DNA of 64,000 bases. Origin: Ectothiorhodospira haloalkaliphila ATCC 51935. Lineage in GTDB: Bacteria; Pseudomonadota; Gammaproteobacteria; Ectothiorhodospirales; Ectothiorhodospiraceae. Each line of letters begins with the position of its first letter. The first letter of the stretch is position 1. The notes beneath the pieces are model-generated. The model was not told the origin of the DNA. It saw only the letters and a list, made by a program, of their open reading frames with translations, and did no database searches. The stretch is taken from positions 37,408 through 101,407 of the forward strand of contig NZ_KK214995.1 in the NCBI RefSeq assembly GCF_000633935.1. Direction: 5' to 3'. The position numbers and the translations under genes were made by a program. This document shows, piece after piece, positions 46,904 through 55,332 of this stretch.

Positions 46904-47817
46904 GGAGCCACCTGGATACGTAATGACCGGGCTACATACGGGTTGATTGCCACTTCGTGTCGTTCCGTGTGGCGTCGCTGGGCGCTCCACTGGGACTGCC
47001 CGCTCTCCAGTTGCTTGAGCAGCATGGCGGCTTCCTTTCCAAGTTGCTCTGGAGTGGCGTGAATGGAGATCAGCGCTCCGGCCCGTAGCAGGCTTTCTGA
47101 ATGCGCAATCAGGGGTGTTCTGTGACGGTAGGTGGTCATCACGATGCTGACGATGGTGCGCGGGTTGTAGACGCGTCGGTCCGGGACGGTCAGGATGGCA
47201 TCGGCCTGTTCAGAAGCGTGGGCAAAGGTGCCGATCAGGTCGTTTTCCTGATAACTGATGAAGCGCTGTATTCCGGCGGGTCCACGGCTTTCCAGGCCTG
47301 AGCCTGCTTCCACGGGTAGGCGAGGCGCCGGGCCCTCGATCACGGCAATGCGATTGATGCTGGGGATCCTTTCCCGGGTGATCGCCAAGCGACGCTCCAT
47401 GGGAATGTCCATGAAGATGGCGGCCAGGCGCTCCGTGTCTCCATGGGTGTGGATGGCCAGGTCAAAGGCCTGGCGGGGGAGGGTGATACTCAGGATGCGG
47501 GCTTTGCTGAGGGCGGGCAGGGCCCGGTTGAGCGAGCGGGTTCCGGAAGTGATCACCAGGCAGCGGTCGCAGTCCCAGGTGGACAACCAGGCGCCCGCGT
47601 CGGGCTGATCCAGAGCCGCGTAGACCAGCTGTTGTTGAGGAATGTCACGGAGTTGTTCAAAGACGCTTTGATGAGGGTGGCTGTCTTCACTGGCCAGAAA
47701 GAGGATGCGCTCCCAATCGGGACCATCACCGGCGACACCGGGCACCGGTAATGACGGGCCGGCGAGCAGCAGGGCCAGCGCCAGGATGAACCGGTGGGGA
47801 CGTGCAATCCTTGTCAT
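46900..47817 (-). CDS. ABC-type substrate-binding-like periplasmic protein 2 (PF04392 type)
   Basis: The 305-residue protein is a paralogue of the product of 43851-44861. Signal peptide cleavage is likely near GVAG (~30). Shared blocks are ILFLASEDSHPHQ, IFMDIPMERR, VPDRRVYNPRTIVSIVMTTYR and PLIAHSESLLRAGALISIHATPEQLG. The Cys83/Cys86 pair in WDCDRCLVITSGTR corresponds to Cys115/Cys118 of the paralogue. ATG 47817 was preferred over TTG 47838. It lies 45 bases after TonB receptor 2 and overlaps TonB receptor 1 by 4 bases. Confidence 0.82.
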   Translation of the reverse strand: MTRIARPHRFILALALLLAGPSLPVPGVAGDGPDWERILFLASEDSHPHQSVFEQLRDIPQQQLVYAALDQPDAGAWLSTWDCDRCLVITSGTRSLNRALPALSKARILSITLPRQAFDLAIHTHGDTERLAAIFMDIPMERRLAITRERIPSINRIAVIEGPAPRLPVEAGSGLESRGPAGIQRFISYQENDLIGTFAHASEQADAILTVPDRRVYNPRTIVSIVMTTYRHRTPLIAHSESLLRAGALISIHATPEQLGKEAAMLLKQLESGQSQWSAQRRHTERHEVAINPYVARSLRIQVAP

Positions 47818-47862
47818 GGGTGGGGCGTTCCTTCTCAAAGGGCGTTTTCACCGCGCGGGCCG

Positions 47863-49890
47863 CTAGAACTCCAGGGAGAGACTCAGGTAGGTCTCGGTGG
47901 ACCGGCGATTGCCCGTCGAGCTGGGGCCATCCACCCGGCTGTCAAACCCGCTGGCGAGCACGTCCTTCACGGACAGGGCCACGGAGGCATGGGGGCCCAG
48001 ATCACGAGCGATGTTCAGGTCCAGGAAACCGTCTCCGGCGTCAAGGGAGGGGCTGTTCTGCACCGGGTCGTCAAGCCAGTCGATTGACCCATAGTGGTAG
48101 TACTCGGCGCTGAGCGTCCAGGGAGCGTCCGGCGTGAACATCACCCCCAGGTTGGCGGTGTGCCCCGGTATGGAATCGGCCTGCGGCCGTGCGTCGGTGT
48201 CCACCCCGGATGTGGTCAACAGGGCGAACCCCGCCAGCAGTCGCAGATGCGGCGTGGGCCGATAATCCCATTGGGTTTCCACCCCCTGCAGGGTCAAGCC
48301 ACCAATGTTGCGAAACTCCCCCTGCGTTTCGAACAGGTGGAAGGAGTCATAGGGTACCTGAATCAGGTCCCGTAGCTGGTTACGAAACAGTTTGACATCG
48401 GCGGTCAGCCGGCCATCGGCGAACCGGCCGTGATAGCCCAGTTCGAGGGAATGAATGATCTCCGGTGCAAGACCGCCCTGTGACTCGGCGAGGACTCTTT
48501 CATCGCCCGGTCTTGATCGGTCGACGATGCGCAGTTCCTCTTCCGCCAGGCTGGGCGTGCGCGTCGCCCTGGAGGCCACCAGGCGAAGGCTGTGCTCCGG
48601 ATGGGGCAGGTAGACAAAGGCCGCCCGGGGCATGAGGTTGTCCCCGGTGATGTCGTTGTATTCGTACATGCCGCCCAGATTCACCAGCCATTGGGCCGTG
48701 GGCGACCACTCCCAGTGACCGAACACCCGGTAGAAATTATTTTCAATCCATCCCCCATCATCAAAGTAATAGGACGATGCGGAGCGATCCAGTCGTGCAC
48801 TGCCGCCATACACGATTCGGGCATCGGGAGAGAGTCGGTGGGATGACTCCAGTTCCAGGTCATGACGTTGCGCCCGCGATTCGAGGGTGGCGGTGTTGCG
48901 CTGTCCATCCGCGTTCACGGTTTCAAAGTCATCCTCCAGGTCATGGAACTGGAAGTAATACTGAACCCGGTGGGTCGTGTCCGGGTCTCGGTTGTCCTGC
49001 AGCTGCAATTGAAGGTGGCCGAAGTCACGGGTGAATTCCCGGTTGGGCTGGGCTCCGATGGCGCCACGCACACCGTCGATACCCTTGCGGGACTGTCCCA
49101 GCCCCACCTGGGTGGTGATGCCGATTCCCGGCAGTGCATCCCAGTCGGAGCGGGCGCTGAAGGTATCGATGCGGCGGTGGTCGTTCTTGTCCCGGAAACC
49201 ATCGTCCTCCTTGCGCTGCATGGCCACCCGATAATGGCTGTGCTCGGTACTGCCGCCATGGCGCCAACGCAGGTCGCGAACCCCGTTGGAGCCCAGCCGG
49301 GTGGTCAGCCGGTTGCCCTGGGTTTCGGCCGAGTGCCGCGTGAGGATGTTGATGATGGCGAAAAAGGAGTTGGAGCCGTAGGCGGCGGCGTTGGGGCCGC
49401 GGATCACCTCGATGCGTTCGATGTCGTCCGGCGTGAGGTCCAGGATGCCCCATTGGGTGCCGCCGTTGATGGAGGTATAGATGGAGCGGCCATCCACCAG
49501 TACCTGAAGTTGCCGGACGAACTGCTCGGAGAACCCGTGATAGGTGACGATGGGGCGTCCGCCATTGGCCGCTCCGATCACGAAACCGGGCGCCATGCGC
49601 AACAGTTCATGGATGTCCCGCGCCTGACTGCCGCTGATCCAGTCGCGGTCGATCACCGTGACCGAGGCGGGCGCCTCGATCAGGGGTTGCTGCAGGCGGG
49701 TGGCGGTGAGGGCCACGGGCAGGTCCATGAAATAATCCTGCTCGGTGGGCCATGCCTCCTCGCCGAACGCCGGGAGAGAAAGGCTTGCCCCCATCAGGCC
49801 CAGACCGGTGAGCCCCATCCAGCGATGTCGGCCCGAAAACGGGCTTGTCCAGCCGTGTTTCGGCGGCGTTTCGAAAGGGGTGTCCGGCAT
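47863..49890 (-). CDS. TonB-dependent receptor 2, first gene of the sensory array
   Basis: The 675-residue receptor has an export signal ending near SLPAFGEE. The plug has APASVTVIDRDWISGSQARDI, LLRMAPGFVIG, LQVLVDGRSIYTS and IERIEVIRGPNAAAYGSNSF; the barrel ends with SLSLEF. It is clearly paralogous to receptor 1 in the plug and parts of the barrel (VSRATRTPSL / VASRATRTPSL, YYHYGDIRWIDDP / YYHYGSIDWLDDP). No clear Shine-Dalgarno precedes ATG 49890. It is divergent from cysM with only 39 bases between the start codons, so promoters must overlap or lie inside cysM. Confidence 0.9.
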   Translation of the reverse strand: MPDTPFETPPKHGWTSPFSGRHRWMGLTGLGLMGASLSLPAFGEEAWPTEQDYFMDLPVALTATRLQQPLIEAPASVTVIDRDWISGSQARDIHELLRMAPGFVIGAANGGRPIVTYHGFSEQFVRQLQVLVDGRSIYTSINGGTQWGILDLTPDDIERIEVIRGPNAAAYGSNSFFAIINILTRHSAETQGNRLTTRLGSNGVRDLRWRHGGSTEHSHYRVAMQRKEDDGFRDKNDHRRIDTFSARSDWDALPGIGITTQVGLGQSRKGIDGVRGAIGAQPNREFTRDFGHLQLQLQDNRDPDTTHRVQYYFQFHDLEDDFETVNADGQRNTATLESRAQRHDLELESSHRLSPDARIVYGGSARLDRSASSYYFDDGGWIENNFYRVFGHWEWSPTAQWLVNLGGMYEYNDITGDNLMPRAAFVYLPHPEHSLRLVASRATRTPSLAEEELRIVDRSRPGDERVLAESQGGLAPEIIHSLELGYHGRFADGRLTADVKLFRNQLRDLIQVPYDSFHLFETQGEFRNIGGLTLQGVETQWDYRPTPHLRLLAGFALLTTSGVDTDARPQADSIPGHTANLGVMFTPDAPWTLSAEYYHYGSIDWLDDPVQNSPSLDAGDGFLDLNIARDLGPHASVALSVKDVLASGFDSRVDGPSSTGNRRSTETYLSLSLEF

Positions 49891-49899
49891 GGTTATAAT
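49871..49899 (+). promoter_or_regulatory. Possible cysM promoter
   Basis: A perfect TATAAT lies at 49894-49899, with only a weak -35 (TCGAAA, 49871-49876) at 17 bases. It would start transcription about 25 bases before cysM and overlaps the start codon region of the divergent TonB receptor gene, so the two genes could compete or be coregulated. Confidence 0.4.
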
Positions 49900-49929
49900 G
49901 GGCCCTGAGTCTCGAGGCGACCTTTTACG

Positions 49930-50820
49930 ATGAATTATCCGACGATGGAATCCTGCGTGGGCAACACGCCCCTGGTACGGCTGCAACGCCTGCCGGGTGA
50001 CACCTCCAATATCCTGCTGGGCAAGCTGGAGGGTGATAACCCTGCCGGTTCGGTGAAGGATCGCCCGGCCATGAGCATGATTCGCCATGCGGAAGAACGC
50101 GGCGACATCCGGCCCGGCGACATCCTCATTGAAGCCACCAGCGGCAATACCGGCATTGCCCTGGCCATGGCCGCCGCCATCCGTGGATACCGGCTGGTGC
50201 TTATTATGCCGGAAAACATGAGTTCTGAAAGGCGCGCGACCATGAAGGCCTTTGGCGCCGAGATCGTCCTGGTCACCAAAGGCGAGGGCATGGAGGGTGC
50301 GCGGGACCTGGCCCAGCAGATGCAGGCCGAGGGCAAGGGTCGTGTGCTGGATCAGTTTGCCAATGCGGACAATCCCCGCGCCCATTATGAAACCACCGGG
50401 CCGGAGCTGTGGCGCGACACCCAGGGGCAGATCACCCATTTTGTCAGTTCCATGGGGACAACCGGGACCATCATGGGGGTATCGCGCTACCTGAAGGAGC
50501 AGAATCCGAACATCCAGATCATCGGAGTGCAGCCCACTGAGGGGTCCAGCATCCCGGGCATCCGCCGCTGGCCCGAGGCCTATCTGCCGCGCATCTTTGA
50601 TCCTGCCGCCGTGGATAGGGTGATCGACGTCTCCCAGGATGAGGCCGAAAAGACCATGCGGCGACTGGCCGCAGAGGAGGGGATCTTTTCGGGTGTCTCC
50701 TCCGGGGGCGCCATGGCCGCAGCCTTGAGGCTGTCGGCGGAGCTGGAGAATGCCGTGATCGCGTCCATTGTCTGTGACCGTGGTGACCGCTATATCTCCA
50801 CCGGCGTGTTTCCCGCATGA
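49930..50820 (+). CDS. cysM: Cysteine synthase B (O-acetylserine sulfhydrylase)
   Basis: The 296-residue PLP enzyme has the PLP lysine in NPAGSVKDRPA (Lys43), the substrate loop EATSGNTGIALA and the glycine-rich phosphate site GTTGTIMGVSRYLK. RRWPEAYLPRIFD is typical of CysM rather than CysK. CysM can use thiosulfate as well as sulfide in other bacteria, which would suit a sulfur phototroph (inference). The stop overlaps the next gene in ATGA. Confidence 0.94.
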   Translation: MNYPTMESCVGNTPLVRLQRLPGDTSNILLGKLEGDNPAGSVKDRPAMSMIRHAEERGDIRPGDILIEATSGNTGIALAMAAAIRGYRLVLIMPENMSSERRATMKAFGAEIVLVTKGEGMEGARDLAQQMQAEGKGRVLDQFANADNPRAHYETTGPELWRDTQGQITHFVSSMGTTGTIMGVSRYLKEQNPNIQIIGVQPTEGSSIPGIRRWPEAYLPRIFDPAAVDRVIDVSQDEAEKTMRRLAAEEGIFSGVSSGGAMAAALRLSAELENAVIASIVCDRGDRYISTGVFPA

Positions 50821-51617
50821 CGGCCGCTTTTGCGGAACCGGTGATGGTCTTCGACATCGAGACCATCCCCGATGTGGAGGGTGGCCGCAGGATTCATGGT
50901 CTGGATGATCTGGATGATGCCAAGGCCGCCAAGGCCCTGTCGCAACTCAGGCTGCAGAAGACCGGTAGTGAGTTTCTGGCCCTCCATCTGCATCGGGTGG
51001 TGGCCATCTCCGTGGTGCTGGCCACCCGGGATCAGTTGCGGGTGTGGTCACTGGGCAGCCCGGACTCGGATGAGGCCGAGCTGGTGCGACGCTTCTTCGA
51101 GGGCATCGAGCGCTATGGCCCCACCCTGGTCACCTGGAATGGCGGCGGATTCGATCTGCCGGTGCTGCATTATCGCTCGTTGCTTCATAAGGTCTCGGCG
51201 CCCCGGTACTGGGATACCGGCGATGACGATCGCAGCTTTCGTTACAACAATTACCTCTCCCGCTTTCACTGGCGCCACGTGGACCTGATGGACGTGCTGG
51301 CCGGCTTTCAGATGCGGGCCAATGCGCCCCTGGACGAGATCGCCACCTTGCTGGGTTTCCCCGGCAAGATGGGAATGGACGGGGCCCGCGTGTGGGATAC
51401 CTGGCTGGCCGGGGATATCAAGGCGATTCGCGATTACTGCGAGACGGACGTGCTCAACACCTACCTGGTCTTTCTGCGCTTTGAGCACCTCAGGGGTCGC
51501 CTCAGCGATGAGGGTCTGGCCCGGGAAGAGGGGCGCGTGGCTGAATTGTTGCAAACTTCAGAAGCCTCCCATCTGCAGGCCTTTCACACGGCCTGGCTCG
51601 GACATTCCCCGGAATGA
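50817..51617 (+). CDS. Predicted 3'-5' exonuclease (PolB-like, PF10108)
   Basis: The 266-residue protein has DnaQ/PolB exonuclease acidic motifs: exo I FDIETIPD, exo II TWNGGGFDLPVL, and exo III in AIRDYCETDVLNTYLVF. There is no polymerase domain. The family is common in Proteobacteria next to cysM and rlmD, but the substrate is unknown. It is coupled by ATGA overlaps to both neighbours. Confidence 0.9.
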   Translation: MTAAFAEPVMVFDIETIPDVEGGRRIHGLDDLDDAKAAKALSQLRLQKTGSEFLALHLHRVVAISVVLATRDQLRVWSLGSPDSDEAELVRRFFEGIERYGPTLVTWNGGGFDLPVLHYRSLLHKVSAPRYWDTGDDDRSFRYNNYLSRFHWRHVDLMDVLAGFQMRANAPLDEIATLLGFPGKMGMDGARVWDTWLAGDIKAIRDYCETDVLNTYLVFLRFEHLRGRLSDEGLAREEGRVAELLQTSEASHLQAFHTAWLGHSPE

Positions 51618-52945
51618 GTGCCAGAAAACGCAATAAATTGCCTGACGAGCCCGTTCAGGCCCATATCGATTCCATGACCCACGAAGGGCGCGGTGTCACC
51701 CGTGTGGACGGCAAGGCCGTCTTTGTGGACGGCGTGTTACCGGGCGAGACGGTGACTTTTCGTTACACGCGCCGCAGTCGCCGTTATGACGAAGGGCGTG
51801 TGGATCAGGTGCTGGAGGCCTCGAATGATCGCGTGGAACCCCGCTGCCCCCATTTTGGGGTTTGTGGCGGGTGTGTGCTCCAGCACATGGATCCCTCAGC
51901 CCAGGTGCGGGCCAAGGAGCAGGCCATGCTGGAGAACCTCAAGCATCTTGGCAGCGTGAGCCCGGAACGGGTGCTTCCCGCCATCACCGGCCCCCGGTGG
52001 GGTTATCGGCGCAAGGCGCGCCTGGGCGTCAAGCATGTGCCCAAGAAAGGCGGCGTGCTGGTGGGCTTCCGGGAGCGGGGCAGCCCCTATCTGGCCGAAC
52101 TGGAAGTGTGCCATGTGCTTTATCCGGCGGTGGGTGAGCGCATCATGGAGCTGCGGGCATTGCTCACCGCCATGCAGGCACGGGAGCGGATCCCACAGAT
52201 CGAGGTCGGGGTGGGGGATGACGATGCGGTGGCCCTGGTGTTCCGTCACCTGGATCCGCTCACCGAGGGAGACCGGGAGCGTTTGAAGGCCTTCGGTCAG
52301 GACCATGGCCTGCAGATCTGGCTGCAGCCCGGTGGTCCGGACAGCATCACTCCTCTCTGGCCGGAGTCTCCTGCGGATCTGTGTTTCACTCATCCGGAGG
52401 AGAGCCTGCGTATCCCGTTCTCCCCTGTGGATTTCATCCAGGTGAATCGTGATGTGAACCATCGCATGGTGCCTCAGGCCATGGAGCTATTGCAGGTGGC
52501 ACCGGAGCATGGGGTGCTGGACCTGTTCTGCGGGCTGGGTAACTTCACTTTGCCACTGGCCCGACGGGCTGCCCGGGTGACCGGGGTGGAGGGCGATGCC
52601 GCCATGGTGGAACGGGCCCGGGAGAATGCAGTCAAAAATGGCATCCATAACACCCGTTACTTTGCCGCAGACCTGAGTGCGGACCTGGATGGAGCCCCCT
52701 GGTTATCCGAACCCATGGATCGCGTGCTGCTGGACCCACCTCGATCCGGTGCCCGGGAGGTGCTGGGGTCGGTGGCGGCCCTGGCGCCTGAACGGATCGT
52801 CTATGTCTCGTGTAATCCGGCCACGCTGGCAAGGGACGCCGGTGAACTGGTTCGCGAGCATGGGTATCGACTGGAAGCGGCGGGTGTCATGGACATGTTT
52901 CCGCACACGGCTCACGTGGAGTCCATGGCGGCGTTCAGCCGCTGA
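51614..52945 (+). CDS. rlmD: 23S rRNA (uracil-1939-C5)-methyltransferase RlmD
   Basis: The 443-residue enzyme has an N-terminal TRAM domain (HIDSMTHEGRGVTRVDGKAVFV), Fe-S ligand cysteines in CPHFGVCGGC with a fourth downstream, a SAM-binding motif LDLFCGLGNFTLPLARR, LLDPPRSGAREV and the catalytic Cys in YVSCNPATLARD. The length matches RlmD/RumA. It overlaps the exonuclease gene by 4 bases. Confidence 0.95.
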   Translation: MSARKRNKLPDEPVQAHIDSMTHEGRGVTRVDGKAVFVDGVLPGETVTFRYTRRSRRYDEGRVDQVLEASNDRVEPRCPHFGVCGGCVLQHMDPSAQVRAKEQAMLENLKHLGSVSPERVLPAITGPRWGYRRKARLGVKHVPKKGGVLVGFRERGSPYLAELEVCHVLYPAVGERIMELRALLTAMQARERIPQIEVGVGDDDAVALVFRHLDPLTEGDRERLKAFGQDHGLQIWLQPGGPDSITPLWPESPADLCFTHPEESLRIPFSPVDFIQVNRDVNHRMVPQAMELLQVAPEHGVLDLFCGLGNFTLPLARRAARVTGVEGDAAMVERARENAVKNGIHNTRYFAADLSADLDGAPWLSEPMDRVLLDPPRSGAREVLGSVAALAPERIVYVSCNPATLARDAGELVREHGYRLEAAGVMDMFPHTAHVESMAAFSR

Positions 52946-52959
52946 AAGCGAGGCAGGTC

Positions 52960-53088
52960 ATGATTGATACCACCACCCTGGTTCTGGCCAAGGGCCTGTT
53001 GACGGCCGCCATCCTGCTGGGCGGTTGCGCCTGGCAACTCTGGTCGGTCAAGCGGGCATTGAGGGCGCGGAAGGAGGAAAAAGGCTGA
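52960..53088 (+). CDS. Small membrane protein (42 residues)
   Basis: ATG 52960 is preceded by GAGGCAGG with good spacing and opens a 42-codon frame ending TGA 53088. The product has one predicted span (about residues 7-28, LVLAKGLLTAAILLGGCAWQLW) with a cysteine inside it, and a strongly basic C-terminal tail (VKRALRARKEEKG), giving an N-out/C-in topology by the positive-inside rule. It lies 14 bases after rlmD and is probably cotranscribed. I do not recognise a family. Confidence 0.6.
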   Translation: MIDTTTLVLAKGLLTAAILLGGCAWQLWSVKRALRARKEEKG

Positions 53089-53109
53089 TGTGACGGGTCA
53101 GCCACGCCA

Positions 53110-53147
53110 CCCTCACCCCAACCCCTCTCCCGCCAGCGAGAGAGGGG
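53110..53147. repeat. CCCTCACCCCAACCCC-type dispersed palindromic repeat
   Basis: The sequence CCCTCACCCCAACCCCTCTC runs into a hairpin with CCCCTCTC (53122-53129) and GAGAGGGG (53140-53147). This C-rich motif is a familiar dispersed intergenic repeat in many proteobacterial genomes. Only one copy is visible here. It may also act as a transcription end between the convergent small gene and dapD. Confidence 0.5.
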
Positions 53148-53168
53148 CGTCAAGGGAGATCCCGGAGC

Positions 53169-53990
53169 TCAGATGTCCCGCAACAGCTCGTTGATCCCCA
53201 CCTTGGAGCGGGTCTTCTCATCCACCTTCTTGACGATGACGGCACAGTAAAGGCTGTACTTGCCATCCTTGGAGGGCAGGTTGCCGGAGACCACCACGGA
53301 ACCGGCCGGGACGCGGCCATAGGTGATCTCGTCCTTCTCCCGGTCGTAAATGCGGGTGCTCTGGCCCAGGTAGACCCCCATGGAGATGACCGAGCCTTCC
53401 TCCACGATGACGCCTTCCACCACCTCGGAGCGAGCGCCGATGAAGCAGTTGTCCTCGATGATGGTGGGGGAGGCCTGCAGGGGTTCCAGCACGCCACCGA
53501 TGCCCACGCCGCCGGACAGATGCACGTTCTTGCCGATCTGTGCACAGGAGCCCACCGTGGCCCACGTGTCCACCATGGTGCCCGTATCCACATAGGCGCC
53601 GATATTCACGTAGGAGGGCATCAACACCACGCCCGGGGCGACATAGGAACCCCGGCGGGCAGTTGCCGGCGGCACCACCCGCACGCCACCCTCACGAAAT
53701 TCCCGTGAGTTCACGTCGCCCCACTTGGAATCCACCTTGTCGTAATAGTTGGTGAAACCACCCTTGATGAACTGGTTGTCATTGATGCGGAAGGACAGCA
53801 GCACGGCCTTCTTGAGCCATTCATTGACGACCCACTCACCATCGCGCTTTTCCGCCACCCGGGCCGTGCCCCGGTCCAGCATGTCGATCGCCTCCATCAC
53901 TGCGTCCCGCAGGCGGGTCTCGGCGTTGCGGGGATTGATCTCCGCGCGTCGCTCGAAGGCGTCTTCGATCAGGGTCTGAATATCACTCAT
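53169..53990 (-). CDS. dapD: Tetrahydrodipicolinate N-succinyltransferase DapD
   Basis: The 273-residue left-handed beta-helix enzyme has hexapeptide repeats across [21 protein letters not shown] and [20 protein letters not shown]. The family segment [20 protein letters not shown] is present. It succinylates tetrahydrodipicolinate in lysine/diaminopimelate synthesis. dapC, the next enzyme's gene, lies upstream on the same strand. Confidence 0.97.
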   Translation of the reverse strand: MSDIQTLIEDAFERRAEINPRNAETRLRDAVMEAIDMLDRGTARVAEKRDGEWVVNEWLKKAVLLSFRINDNQFIKGGFTNYYDKVDSKWGDVNSREFREGGVRVVPPATARRGSYVAPGVVLMPSYVNIGAYVDTGTMVDTWATVGSCAQIGKNVHLSGGVGIGGVLEPLQASPTIIEDNCFIGARSEVVEGVIVEEGSVISMGVYLGQSTRIYDREKDEITYGRVPAGSVVVSGNLPSKDGKYSLYCAVIVKKVDEKTRSKVGINELLRDI

Positions 53991-54054
53991 GGAATGTTCC
54001 TCTGGTGGTCAAGCCGATTGGTTTGCGGATTCTAAGGGGTGGGGGGTCCCGGTG

Positions 54055-55269
54055 TCATTGCGCCCGGCAGGGGGCTGACTCCAGGTAACGGCGAATGCGA
54101 TGGGCGGCGTCGATGCAGTCCTCCAGTGGCGCCACCAGGGCCATGCGGACCCGCCCCTGGCCGGGGTTGCCGGACTCAGTGGCGCGGGAGAGGTAACTCC
54201 CTGGCAGCACGGTGATGTGTTCCTGGGCAAACAGTGCCCGCGCGAAGGTTTCGTCATCCCCGGGCGTGCGCGCCCACAGATAGAAACCTGCGTCCGGACG
54301 CTGTACATCCATGATGCCATCCAGAATCTCCAGTACCGCGTCGAACTTGCGGGTGTATAGCGCCCTGTTGTCCTTCACGTGGGACTCGTCATTCCATGCG
54401 GCGATGCTGGCGGCCTGGGTCGGGGGCGCCATGGCGCAGCCATGGTAGGTGCGATACTGATGAAAGCGATCCAGGATTCGGGCATCCCCGGCCACAAAGC
54501 CCGATCTCAGGCCCGGCAGGTTGGAGCGCTTGGACAGGCTGTGGAAGACCACCACACGCTCGAAATTCGGGTCACCGGCCCGGGCCGCGGCGCCCAGCAT
54601 CCCCGGTGGCGGGTTGGCGTCGGTGAAATGGATCTCCGAATAGCACTCGTCTGCTGCGATGATGAAGTCATGGGCGTGGGCCAGGGCCAGCAGTTGCTGC
54701 ATGAAGGCTTCATCCATCACGGCGCCACTCGGATTGCCGGGATTGCAGATGTAGAGCAATTGGCAGTCCCGCCATTGATCTTGGGAGATGGTCTCAAGAT
54801 CAGGCAGGAAACCCTTGTCTGCGCTCAGATTCATGAACAGCGGCCGGGCCCCGGCCAGCAGGGCAGCCCCTTCGTAGATCTGATAGAAGGGATTGGGCAT
54901 GAGCACCAGGGGGTTGTTACGGGTGCGATCCACCACGCATTGGGCCAGGGCGAACAGGGCCTCCCGGGTGCCGTTCACTGGCAGTACCTGGCGCTCCGGG
55001 TCCAGGCTGCCCGTGGGCAACTGGAAGCGTTGCATGGCCCAGTGGCTGATGGCCCGACGCAGTTCCAGCCCGCCACGGGTCACGGGGTAGCGGGCCAGAC
55101 CCGCCAGGCTGGCCTGCAATGCCTCCAGGGCGATCTCGGGGGCCGGGTGAGCCGGTTCACCGATGGAGAGCGGAATATGGCTCAGATGTGCGGGAGGGGT
55201 GATGCCCTGCTTGAGGGCCACAAGCTTCTGAAAAGGGTAGGGTTGCAGGCGATCCAGGTCGGGATTCAT
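54055..55269 (-). CDS. dapC: Succinyldiaminopimelate transaminase DapC
   Basis: The 404-residue fold-type I aminotransferase has VNGTREALFALAQ, YICNPGNPSGAV, DECYSEIHF and the PLP lysine in HSLSKRSNLPGLRSG. It matches the DapC family of Proteobacteria that lies between glnD and dapD, as here. ATG 55269 gives the usual MNPDLDRLQPYPF start. It produces N-succinyl-L,L-diaminopimelate. Confidence 0.95.
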   Translation of the reverse strand: MNPDLDRLQPYPFQKLVALKQGITPPAHLSHIPLSIGEPAHPAPEIALEALQASLAGLARYPVTRGGLELRRAISHWAMQRFQLPTGSLDPERQVLPVNGTREALFALAQCVVDRTRNNPLVLMPNPFYQIYEGAALLAGARPLFMNLSADKGFLPDLETISQDQWRDCQLLYICNPGNPSGAVMDEAFMQQLLALAHAHDFIIAADECYSEIHFTDANPPPGMLGAAARAGDPNFERVVVFHSLSKRSNLPGLRSGFVAGDARILDRFHQYRTYHGCAMAPPTQAASIAAWNDESHVKDNRALYTRKFDAVLEILDGIMDVQRPDAGFYLWARTPGDDETFARALFAQEHITVLPGSYLSRATESGNPGQGRVRMALVAPLEDCIDAAHRIRRYLESAPCRAQ

Positions 55270-55332
55270 GTCTTGGGGGTGCGAAAGGGCGCCATAGTAT
55301 ACGGTAGAAGGCACCAGAGTGAATGGATGCGT

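Noticed and set aside
43851-47817. A complete ABC importer in the sensory array
   Set aside because: Only two binding-protein-like genes are present. No permease or ATPase gene lies anywhere in the window.
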